Source: JABLTI01 sp030629105
Lineage (GTDB): Archaea; Asgardarchaeota; Heimdallarchaeia; JABLTI01
Length of the DNA stretch: 27,571 bases
Reading direction: 5' to 3'
Assembly (NCBI GenBank): GCA_030629105.1
Contig: DAOVPS010000016.1
Location: forward strand, 1-27,571
A program made the translations under genes and the position numbers. How positions within the stretch are numbered: the stretch's first letter is position 1; each line of letters opens with the position of its first letter. Of this stretch, positions 17,633 to 24,206 are shown one piece after another. The notes beneath the pieces were generated by a model. It was not told the DNA's origin, ran no database searches, and saw nothing but the letters and a program-made list of their open reading frames with translations.

Positions 17633-17662
17633 TTTCTGGAAACAATCCAGAAATTCTTCTTT
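17632..17662 (+). terminator. hairpin terminator of the 7-TM operon
   Basis: Perfect 9-bp inverted repeat ATTTCTGGA / TCCAGAAAT with a 5-base AACAA loop (17632-17654), directly followed by a T-rich run on the plus strand. It begins at the last base of the paralogue B stop codon and separates it from the convergent phosphoribosyltransferase gene. Confidence 0.65.
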
Positions 17663-17671
17663 TTTATTTGA

Positions 17672-18169
17672 TTAAGTTTTATACTCTAATACTTCTGTTA
17701 CTACAACTTCAGGAATTTTTAGTTTTCTTAACTCTTGAATAATTGTTTTTTTGTTTCTGTTTTTTTCCAGCTGTTGTTTAATGAATAATCTAGTGAATTC
17801 CATATATTCCCAAGGATACACTATCCAACTAGCTGTTTCTTTAATAAAAAAATCTGGTTTGAAAATTGAGTGTGGTTTATAGTGTAATGCTGCTGTCTGG
17901 AGTAATTGCATTTTTCTCGATTGGAGATACTTGACAGCATATTCGAAGCTTTTCCCGGTATCTGAGACATCATCTATTAGTAATACTTTCTTATTAGTTA
18001 TATCTGTATGAAGTTCTTGAGTGAGGATTGGTTCTTTTTTAGTTTCCTTTATTCCATCATAAAATCCTACACCAATTATTGCTACAGAAAAAATATCCAA
18101 AATATCACTTAGTATACGTGTTATAACTAGTCCCCCTCGTGCAATACCTATTAGGATTTCAGGTTTCAA
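17672..18169 (-). CDS. purine phosphoribosyltransferase (5' end interrupted by TAG)
   Basis: Phosphoribosyltransferase of the archaeal Hpt/Gpt-like (COG2236) type, which would salvage hypoxanthine, guanine or xanthine with PRPP. The open stretch of 165 residues holds the entry motif LIGIARGG (6-13), the PRPP loop VLLIDDVSDTGKS (62-74) and WIVYPWE (115-121), a hallmark of this family. It begins at a TTG far inside the expected N-terminus. The missing part is encoded just upstream in the same frame, starting at GTG 18253, but is cut by one TAG codon at 18214-18212. The intact gene would encode about 193 residues. As it stands the gene is truncated, possibly started internally, or the TAG is a consensus error. 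It converges on the 7-TM operon. Confidence 0.8.
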   Translation of the reverse strand: MKPEILIGIARGGLVITRILSDILDIFSVAIIGVGFYDGIKETKKEPILTQELHTDITNKKVLLIDDVSDTGKSFEYAVKYLQSRKMQLLQTAALHYKPHSIFKPDFFIKETASWIVYPWEYMEFTRLFIKQQLEKNRNKKTIIQELRKLKIPEVVVTEVLEYKT

Positions 18170-18253
18170 ATTAGAAGCACGTATTTTCTTTGCTAGCTCG
18201 TTTGTTAATAACTAGATGTCATCATAGGTTAAAACTAGAATATCTGTTTCCAC
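18170..18253 (-). pseudogene. 5' remnant of the phosphoribosyltransferase gene with in-frame TAG
   Basis: From GTG 18253 the frame reads METDILVLTYDDI, then TAG (18214-18212), then LLTNELAKKIRASN, and continues without a break into the phosphoribosyltransferase reading frame at 18169. The two stretches together look like the usual N-terminus of the family (a strand plus 'TWDDI' and a helix). A TATA-like TTAATATATC at 18279-18288 is correctly placed for a transcript starting just before GTG 18253, so this is the original gene start. Confidence 0.65.
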
Positions 18254-18278
18254 TGAATTCACACCAATATACCTTTTT

Positions 18279-18288
18279 GATATATTAA
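18279..18288 (-). promoter_or_regulatory. TATA box for the phosphoribosyltransferase gene
   Basis: TTAATATATC on the minus strand; its TATATC core begins 31 bases before GTG 18253. This spacing fits a very short leader and supports the upstream GTG rather than the internal TTG as the native start. Confidence 0.45.
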
Positions 18289-18403
18289 TTATTAATTTTC
18301 TTTAAAATCTCTTCATGAATTCTTCTATATTTGTCTTTTCTTGAAAATCTTTGATAATTATTATAAGGAATGATAAGGGAAAATTCTTTGAGGTAATTTT
18401 TAA

Positions 18404-19012
18404 ATGCAAGAAATTGAACAACATAAGGTTATAATTTCTCAAGCATTATTAAAAAAATCTCTAGTTAATAATGAAATTACTAAAATAGTAGCTGAACTGA
18501 TTAGCGAAGAAAAGAAACTAGCAGCTAATCATACTTTACTGGTTTTTGATGCAGAAGCAGCAGCAGGTATTATTCATTTGAAAGCATGCATTCGTTTTGC
18601 TATAAAGTCATTTAAGGATAACACCAACATTGCTAAGAATCTAAATGCAGAAATCATGCTCTATTTATCTGGAAATCGTCAGATAAGGAAAGCTTTTCCA
18701 AAAGTAGGCATTGTTTTGTCAACTAAGAAATTGGTTATGGTTCAGATAATTGATTCATCAAATGATCTAAAAGATATAAAACAGTTTAATTTCAAAGCAT
18801 TTTTCGAGAAACTTGCTATAGAAATTCAAGATTACAAAATGAATATTGATAGAATAAAAGTAAACAATTTTGAGAAAGTTCTTAAAAACCTCGAAATTTC
18901 TGATGAAGTAATTCACATGTACACTCAAACCAAGAACGTCTCTTCTACAGATTCTGCAATTATTGAAAAATTAGCGATTGAAAAATCTGCGTTATTAAAT
19001 CTGGAAAAATAA
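18404..19012 (+). CDS. cgi121: KEOPS complex subunit Cgi121
   Basis: Protein of 202 residues matching Cgi121 (human TPRKB), the KEOPS subunit that binds Bud32 and the tRNA 3' end during synthesis of N6-threonylcarbamoyladenosine at position 37. The diagnostic block is present: LLVFDAEAAAGIIHLKACI (45-63), then NTNIAKNL (73-80), EIMLYLSGNRQIRKAF (83-98) and a following KVGI. The C-terminal region beyond ~150 is longer and more charged than usual. ATG 18404 has GAGGT nine bases upstream and a TATA-like TTATTATAAG near 18357. The other KEOPS genes (Kae1, Bud32, Pcc1) are not in the window. It converges on the THUMP gene, another tRNA-modification protein, with seven bases between them. Confidence 0.88.
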   Translation: MQEIEQHKVIISQALLKKSLVNNEITKIVAELISEEKKLAANHTLLVFDAEAAAGIIHLKACIRFAIKSFKDNTNIAKNLNAEIMLYLSGNRQIRKAFPKVGIVLSTKKLVMVQIIDSSNDLKDIKQFNFKAFFEKLAIEIQDYKMNIDRIKVNNFEKVLKNLEISDEVIHMYTQTKNVSSTDSAIIEKLAIEKSALLNLEK

Positions 19013-19019
19013 ATTCTTT

Positions 19020-19562
19020 TTATCTTATTGCGAGTATAGAATCATATTTGAAAACCCCAAACCCAAGCCACTCTCCAAAAATTTCCACGACAATATCCCA
19101 CTCAGGATTGCTTAAATCAACCTTTCCTTTCGGAGCTAAGGGATGAGATGCTATTAAACTTATAACATCAATTTTTTTCAGTTTTGTATGTCTTTTATTC
19201 AGCGATATTCGCCACTTGACATTGTTTGGAATCTTTTGCAGGTGTTCTGGTAAGATTTCAACTAATCCATCGAAATCACTTTTAATTAGTTGCTCAAGAG
19301 GGGTTAATTTTTTACAAATAATAAATTGGAATTTCTTCTCGTTAATTACTTCTGTTATTTTTTCAAAGGTTTCAATTAGATCAGCTTTAATAGCAATGAG
19401 GAATAGTCCTTTAATCTGCAATCTAAAGGCATCTATGGGAGTTACGTTACAGTATTTTACTAGAACGTGCCATAGTTCGCTCATTCCATCTCGTTCTTTA
19501 ACTGCTTCACAACTAACTAAGATAAATTTTGCTTCTTGTTTAACTGCCTCAGAGATTTTCAT
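19020..19562 (-). CDS. THUMP-domain protein, Tan1-like
   Basis: RNA-binding protein of 180 residues that looks like archaeal Tan1-type THUMP proteins. In eukaryotes Tan1 is the tRNA adaptor for N4-acetylcytidine formation at position 12. The N-terminal half contains FILVSCEAVKERDG (13-26), typical of the NFLD/THUMP lead-in. The C-terminal half has the THUMP core: KWRISLNKRHTKL (~115-127), then a helix with VISLIAS, then VDLSNPEWDIVVEIFGEWLG (~148-167). There is no catalytic domain, so it should act with a partner such as a Kre33/TmcA acetyltransferase. ATG 19562 has GGTAGG upstream. It is divergent from the signal peptidase gene and convergent with cgi121. Confidence 0.8.
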   Translation of the reverse strand: MKISEAVKQEAKFILVSCEAVKERDGMSELWHVLVKYCNVTPIDAFRLQIKGLFLIAIKADLIETFEKITEVINEKKFQFIICKKLTPLEQLIKSDFDGLVEILPEHLQKIPNNVKWRISLNKRHTKLKKIDVISLIASHPLAPKGKVDLSNPEWDIVVEIFGEWLGFGVFKYDSILAIR

Positions 19563-19684
19563 AATATCCTACCTTCAAATCCTTTTTTTTCACACAAAAA
19601 GCTTTCTTGAAACCTTAGGAAAAGTATTTTATTTTAGTTAAATAACTGCTTCCATTATATAATAAATGAGGGGTTAAACCTACC

Positions 19685-20884
19685 TTGTCTGAAAACCAAA
19701 ATGATGATCAAAAAAAGAAGGAATCACGAAAATCAGATATTAAAGATTTCATAGAGATTGTTATTTTTCTTGGTTTAGCGGTTTTAATTGTTTTCAGTTT
19801 TAATTGGATACTTGGTGCTATACTGCATACTGATTCTCCCTTAGTTGTTGTAACCAGTGAATCTATGGAACCTAGCTATTGGGGTTCTAATAGAATTGAT
19901 TGGGGAAGTGAAAATGACATCAGAAAGGATATGCTCATCGTTCGAGGAGTTGATCCATCCACTATAAAGGTAGGTGATACCATTGTTTTTTACCGGGTAT
20001 TAACTACAAATACTTCTCAGCTGGATTATGAAAGAGAACCCATTGTTCACCGGGTCAATAGAGTCTATCAAGACAATGTAACGGACGATTATTGGTTTAC
20101 TACCAAGGGAGACAATCCTATTACTAATGATGATTTTGTAGAAATTATAGATATCAACGAACTACAAATACATGAGTTCAGATTAATTGGTAAAATTGTA
20201 GGAAGAATTCCTTACCTAGGTGGGATTATTAGTTATTTTAAAGGGACTCCGGGTAGATATGTATTAATTGCAATTGTTGCAGTGATTTTAATCGCGACTT
20301 TTGTCTTCAGTTCAACAGGAGACAAAGATGAAGACATTTTTGATGAGGAAGAGAAGAAAACGGAAGATCTTCAAGAGCCTAAGAAAAGTAGTTTTGTGGA
20401 TAATCTGAAAAAATTCTACAAGAAAACGACAAAGTATAAACATATAGTTCTTCCATCTTTTGTTTTGGTTCTGATTGTTTTTGTACCAATTGTTGACACA
20501 TTAGCTGCAGATTGGGGCACCCATTTCGGAGTAACAGAAGTTGCTTACGATGGAACAGAACAAAAAACTCTATTTGATGGATCTCATTATTTTGCATATG
20601 CAGATGTTACTATTAACTGCCCTGGACATTGGCATCAAAAATTCAGATCGTTCACAATACAAGTTATTAATCAAACCTCAGGAGAAATTCTCGGGGAAGG
20701 TAATTGGACAGTAGTATACAATTTCGAGGGAACGAAAACATTTAGTTCCGGTTGTTGGCTTGATATTGATTCAGTAACAATTGGAGCAAATTATAATTTT
20801 ACAGTGACTGCTCATTTACAGAGCAAATTTGGACGAACCTGGACTGATGTTAAGACCATCGATGTTGCATTAACTTTGAGATAA
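19685..20884 (+). CDS. type I signal peptidase (Sec11-like) with extra C-terminal domain
   Basis: Archaeal/ER-type S26B signal peptidase of 399 residues that removes signal peptides outside the membrane. TM1 is ~24-45. The catalytic Ser60 lies in TSESMEP, the catalytic histidine (H122) in IVHRV replaces the bacterial lysine, and the KGDNP motif (141-145) supplies the conserved Asp143. TM2 is ~191-208, followed by an acidic cytosolic loop (213-235) and TM3 (~252-270). After TM3 comes a further ~125-residue beta-rich segment with several NxS/T sequons (INQTSG, NWTV, YNFT), which would be extracytoplasmic; this extension is absent from ordinary archaeal signal peptidases. The start is TTG 19685, with GAGGGG at 19668-19673; a TATA-like TTATATAAT at 19655 is close. 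Confidence 0.87.
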   Translation: MSENQNDDQKKKESRKSDIKDFIEIVIFLGLAVLIVFSFNWILGAILHTDSPLVVVTSESMEPSYWGSNRIDWGSENDIRKDMLIVRGVDPSTIKVGDTIVFYRVLTTNTSQLDYEREPIVHRVNRVYQDNVTDDYWFTTKGDNPITNDDFVEIIDINELQIHEFRLIGKIVGRIPYLGGIISYFKGTPGRYVLIAIVAVILIATFVFSSTGDKDEDIFDEEEKKTEDLQEPKKSSFVDNLKKFYKKTTKYKHIVLPSFVLVLIVFVPIVDTLAADWGTHFGVTEVAYDGTEQKTLFDGSHYFAYADVTINCPGHWHQKFRSFTIQVINQTSGEILGEGNWTVVYNFEGTKTFSSGCWLDIDSVTIGANYNFTVTAHLQSKFGRTWTDVKTIDVALTLR

Positions 20885-20905
20885 ATTAGGTTTGTTGTTT
20901 GAAAA

Positions 20906-21715
20906 ATGAACGAGTTAGAGATAAAACACGATGTACTGAAATCACTTCTAGAAGAATTAGGTGAAGCAGTTATTGGTTTCTTAGGTGGCGTGGATAGCTC
21001 CTTTTTAGCAAAAGTGGCATTTGATGTTCTTGGCGAGAAAGCTAAAGCAATCACTATTATTTCTCCTTTGATTTCTAAAGAGGAATTAGCGGAAGCAAAA
21101 CATCTAGCGGAAAGTATAGGCATAAAACACTATACAATTGACAAGGGAAAAGAAAGTCCAGCATGGTTTACAGATAATCCACCAGACAGATGTTATATTT
21201 GTAAAACTGAAACTCTTGATTTAATAATTGCTTTCTGCAAAGAAAACGATATTCAAGGTCAAATCATTGAAGGATCAAATTTCGATGATATGGATGATTA
21301 TAGACCTGGATTCAAAGCTGTATCAGAGCACAGTGTGAAAAGTCCATTAATTGATGCAGAATTAACAAAAAAAGAGATAAGAGAGCTGTCAAAAGAGCTC
21401 GATCTCCCATGTTGGGATAAACCATCCTCACCCTGTTTAGCAACACGATTTTTCTTTGGTGAAGAAATTACACAAGAGAAACTGATACAAGTTTATCAAG
21501 CCGAAAAGTATCTGAGAAGCTTAGAAATTCCTATTGTGCGAGTTAGAACATATCAAGGAATAGCTAGAATAGAAACCTTGAAAGAATATTTCGATGTTGT
21601 TTTAGAATTTTCAACTGAGATTGAATCGAAGCTTAGAGAGCTGGGATATAAATTCATAACATTAGATTTAAGAGGATACAAGCAAGGTTCAATGAACATA
21701 AGTCAAGAAGAATAA
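20906..21715 (+). CDS. larE: LarE-like sulfur transferase (PP-loop ATPase)
   Basis: Protein of 269 residues matching LarE, the ATP-dependent enzyme that donates its own cysteine sulfur to pyridinium-3,5-biscarboxylate mononucleotide while the nickel-pincer cofactor of lactate racemase is made. Visible motifs are NPPDRCYICK (91-100), NFDDMDDYRPG (125-135), SPLIDAELTKKEIREL (146-161), and WDKPSSPCLATR (170-181), whose Cys177 matches the sacrificial cysteine. The nucleotide loop reads LGGVDSS (26-32) rather than the expected SGGVDSS: Leu26 (TTA at 20981) replaces the serine that binds pyrophosphate. larB follows 38 bases downstream, which supports the assignment. The gene starts 21 bases after the signal peptidase stop. 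The function assignment is strong; activity depends on the loop change being tolerated or an error. Confidence 0.87.
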   Translation: MNELEIKHDVLKSLLEELGEAVIGFLGGVDSSFLAKVAFDVLGEKAKAITIISPLISKEELAEAKHLAESIGIKHYTIDKGKESPAWFTDNPPDRCYICKTETLDLIIAFCKENDIQGQIIEGSNFDDMDDYRPGFKAVSEHSVKSPLIDAELTKKEIRELSKELDLPCWDKPSSPCLATRFFFGEEITQEKLIQVYQAEKYLRSLEIPIVRVRTYQGIARIETLKEYFDVVLEFSTEIESKLRELGYKFITLDLRGYKQGSMNISQEE

Positions 21716-21753
21716 GAAAGAAAAAATCAGATCAATAATTATAGGTGAAACCC

Positions 21754-22512
21754 ATGGATGAAAAACATCTTGAGAATTTATTGAAAAACTTCAAAGAAGG
21801 GAAAATTCCATTAGAGAAAATATTGGAACGACTCAAAGAATTACCGTTTGAAGATCTAGGGTATGCTAAAGTAGATCATCATCGGGCGTTAAGAAAGGGT
21901 TTTCCAGAAGTTGTTTATTGTCCCAGTAAAACTCTTGACCAGATAGTTGGTATTTTCAAATCATTAAACGAACGAAATGAAAACATCTTGCTTACAAGAG
22001 CATCAGAAGAGATATACAATGAATTGAAAAAAGTAGATAAAAACGTTCAATATAGTCCTCAAGCTCGCATTATTTTCGTTGAAAGAAAACCTAGGGAAGA
22101 AATCGGGAATCTTTTAGTTGTATGTGGAGGTACAGCAGATATTCCTGTTGCTGAAGAAGCAGCATTAACTGCAGAATTAATGGGTTCAAAGGTTGAAAGA
22201 ATATTTGATGTTGGTGTGGCAGGGATTCATCGTTTATTACATTACAAAGATAATCTATTTTCAGCAAACGTTATTGTTGCGGTTGCAGGTATGGAAGGAG
22301 CCTTACCTTCAGTAGTAGCAGGATTAGTTGCTAGTCCAGTAATTGCAGTTCCAACTTCTGTTGGCTATGGTGCTAATTTAGGAGGAATTTCAGCGTTACT
22401 AACCATGCTTAACAGTTGTGCACCAAATGTCTCTGTAGTTAACATTGATAATGGGTTCGGTGGAGGATTAATAGCATCTTTAATCAATAAACAGTGTGTG
22501 AAAAGGGATTAA
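21754..22512 (+). CDS. larB: LarB, nicotinate adenine dinucleotide carboxylase/hydrolase
   Basis: LarB carboxylates nicotinic acid adenine dinucleotide at C5 and hydrolyses it, the first step of nickel-pincer nucleotide synthesis. The 252-residue protein has the characteristic DHHRALRKGFPEVVYC (41-56) and, in the PurE-like C-terminal domain, GGTADIPVAEEAALTAELMG near 128-147. Glycine-rich stretches AGMEGALPSVVAGL and SVGYGANLGG follow. The ATG at 21754 was chosen because AGGTG lies six bases upstream; an in-frame GTG three codons earlier overlaps that site. With the larE gene it forms a two-gene unit. larC (nickel insertion) and a racemase are not in the window. Confidence 0.9.
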   Translation: MDEKHLENLLKNFKEGKIPLEKILERLKELPFEDLGYAKVDHHRALRKGFPEVVYCPSKTLDQIVGIFKSLNERNENILLTRASEEIYNELKKVDKNVQYSPQARIIFVERKPREEIGNLLVVCGGTADIPVAEEAALTAELMGSKVERIFDVGVAGIHRLLHYKDNLFSANVIVAVAGMEGALPSVVAGLVASPVIAVPTSVGYGANLGGISALLTMLNSCAPNVSVVNIDNGFGGGLIASLINKQCVKRD

Positions 22513-22549
22513 CATTTAAAGGAAAAGTTAACATATTCATTTGTAATTG

Positions 22550-22557
22550 TTTATATT
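22550..22557 (+). promoter_or_regulatory. TATA box for the ubiquitin-like gene
   Basis: TTTATATT, close to the archaeal TATA consensus, lies 57 bases before the start codon. A transcript starting ~25 bases downstream would keep the GGTGAT ribosome-binding site at 22593-22598, eight bases before ATG 22607. It suggests transcription independent of larB. Confidence 0.45.
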
Positions 22558-22606
22558 GATAATTGCTCTAAATAAATTAGATAAAAAAAAACGGTGATTG
22601 TAAAAA

Positions 22607-22840
22607 ATGATTGTAAGGGTCGTATCAGCAATAGGCGGTGGAGTGATCGATTGTGAAGTTAAGCCCAATTCAACAATATCAGAATTGAAACGAGAAATCT
22701 CAAGACAAAAGAGAATTCCTGCAAGTGCTGTAATTGTTGTTTTCCGTGGCAGGCAACTTGACGACAATGAAACTTTTGAAGAAGTTGGGATTACCGACTA
22801 TGAGAAGGTTTATCTCATCGCTCGTACCGAAGGTGGCTAA
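22607..22840 (+). CDS. ubiquitin-like modifier ending in Gly-Gly
   Basis: Beta-grasp protein of 77 residues, the size of mature ubiquitin (76), with colinear features: a first strand MIVRVVSAIG, helix region TISELKREI (23-31), IP at 37-38, FRGRQLDDNETF (46-57) matching ubiquitin FAGKQLEDGRTL, and a last strand VYLIAR. Gly76-Gly77 are the final residues, so no protease step is needed to expose them. Arg73 aligns with ubiquitin Arg72, used in E1 recognition. Only four lysines are present (19, 28, 35, 67): K28 aligns with ubiquitin K27, whereas the K48 and K63 positions are Arg49 and Asp64. The hydrophobic patch is partly kept (Val45, Ile71). Its activating enzyme could be the E1-like protein at 0.7-1.46 kb. 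A sulfur-carrier role remains possible. Confidence 0.88.
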   Translation: MIVRVVSAIGGGVIDCEVKPNSTISELKREISRQKRIPASAVIVVFRGRQLDDNETFEEVGITDYEKVYLIARTEGG

Positions 22841-22934
22841 TCCCACCAATTATTCCTTTTATCATATTTTTTAAATAATTTATAATTTCTTTTCTTCTTT
22901 CTCCATTTTTCTTTAAAATTTTCTCTTTGTTTTA

Positions 22935-24125
22935 ATGTGCAGTGAAAACAAACTTTTAATTAATTCCACGAACTATCCTATTGTGAATGAGGCGATTGAT
23001 GTGACGTTCTTTGAGAAATTGAAGGGATATTGGCATCGGAGAAAGAAGCTCAATCCCATAGTATCTGCAATTTTTGTTATTGTTTTTACTATTTCATTTT
23101 CTGCTATCATTTACTTTGTAGTTATTCCTCTCATTGTTCAAGGAGAACTTGTGGTATTAGATTATACTCTTGAAGATACTGATCACACAAACTTTGTTGA
23201 TAAAATAACTATAAATTTAGAGAACGTAGGTAATGAAGAACTCGCTTTTACTTCTGTTCGTGTTGTTAGAAATTCTGAAGTGGTGAATTGGAGTTTAGGG
23301 TCCACTACTTATGTTGTTGACCAGAAAGAAGAAATCACCATTATTTGTTTTGCTAATTCTTCTACTAATGAACTTGCGTATAGTGAGCTTGTTGAATTTG
23401 AATTCCCATTTGAAGTAAAGTTCTTTAGTTTTGAGATTAAAATTCCTGCTATCTTTAGTTCGAATACAATTATCTTTGGCGAAGATTTTGAGGACTTTGA
23501 AAATACAAATTGGACTCATCATTCAATAGCGATACATGATCTTTTTCACAATCACAATCTTTCGGATTGGCTCACTGATAAAGATGAAGGAAACACCTTT
23601 TGGCAGTGTACAAATAATGATTGTCAATTTGTGATACTTTCTAATCCTCTCATGAATTTTACTAATGCCAATATTTCCTGCGATTTAAGCACAAATGGTA
23701 GTGATGCTACAGGATTTATCTATCGATTTGATGACAGTGGCACATATCCCAAATTTTACATTCTATGGTACACTCAAGATCATCCTAGTCCGAGAAACGG
23801 ACCCCATGTTGAAGAAATTGATCTTTTTGATTGGGATGACCCTGCAACAGACCAAATACTTCCAGGTGAGTTAACTGTTCATTTTGTAGAAGGGGATCCT
23901 AATGGATACAATTGGCACAAAATTGCATCAGTAGCTTGGGAAAGAGAATACAATACATGGTATACTTGGCGAATCGATTCCAACATGGATCATTTTAGAA
24001 TATATATTGATAATACAGAAACACCTATCCTAGATTTTTATGATTATAGGATTTCAAGAGGTCAAATTGGTTTGGTTAGTCTAGCAAATGATTTAGCTTT
24101 CTTTGATAATCTCTATGTTTGGTAG
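22935..24125 (+). CDS. membrane-anchored surface protein, lectin-like C-terminus
   Basis: Protein of 396 residues, not assignable to a named family. A ~37-residue cytosolic segment ends in RRKKLNPIVSA, followed by one hydrophobic helix (~42-69) that resembles the N-terminal helix of archaeal pilin-like proteins. Residues ~72-175 are a beta-sandwich domain (LENVGNEELAF, an Ig/CARDB-like feel). From ~185 comes a larger domain beginning FEDFENTNW and ending FRIYIDNTETP, GQIGLVSLAND, AFFDNLYVW, typical of concanavalin/LamG-like folds in secreted glycan-binding proteins or hydrolases. Several NxS/T sequons (NWS, NSS, NWT, NLS, NFT, NIS, NGS) suggest N-glycosylation. ATG 22935 has no ribosome-binding site, but TTTAAAA 23 bases upstream fits a leaderless transcript. 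Confidence 0.72.
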   Translation: MCSENKLLINSTNYPIVNEAIDVTFFEKLKGYWHRRKKLNPIVSAIFVIVFTISFSAIIYFVVIPLIVQGELVVLDYTLEDTDHTNFVDKITINLENVGNEELAFTSVRVVRNSEVVNWSLGSTTYVVDQKEEITIICFANSSTNELAYSELVEFEFPFEVKFFSFEIKIPAIFSSNTIIFGEDFEDFENTNWTHHSIAIHDLFHNHNLSDWLTDKDEGNTFWQCTNNDCQFVILSNPLMNFTNANISCDLSTNGSDATGFIYRFDDSGTYPKFYILWYTQDHPSPRNGPHVEEIDLFDWDDPATDQILPGELTVHFVEGDPNGYNWHKIASVAWEREYNTWYTWRIDSNMDHFRIYIDNTETPILDFYDYRISRGQIGLVSLANDLAFFDNLYVW

Positions 24126-24166
24126 GAGAAAATCACCTTACTTTCGTTTTTCTCCAAAAATTTTTT
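24125..24166 (+). terminator. candidate hairpin terminator after the surface protein gene
   Basis: GGAGAAAA (24125-24132) pairs with TTTTCTCC (24148-24155) around a 15-base loop, followed by AAAAA and six T's. It starts at the last base of the stop codon and lies before the pyrD promoter region. Confidence 0.45.
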
Positions 24167-24206
24167 GATATACTAACTACGTAAAACAATAAGGAGAACT
24201 AAGATA

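Noticed and set aside
18212..18214. TAG read as pyrrolysine
   Set aside because: The position is not a known Pyl site, no pyl genes are visible and TAG ends other genes in the window (16858-16860, 24123-24125).
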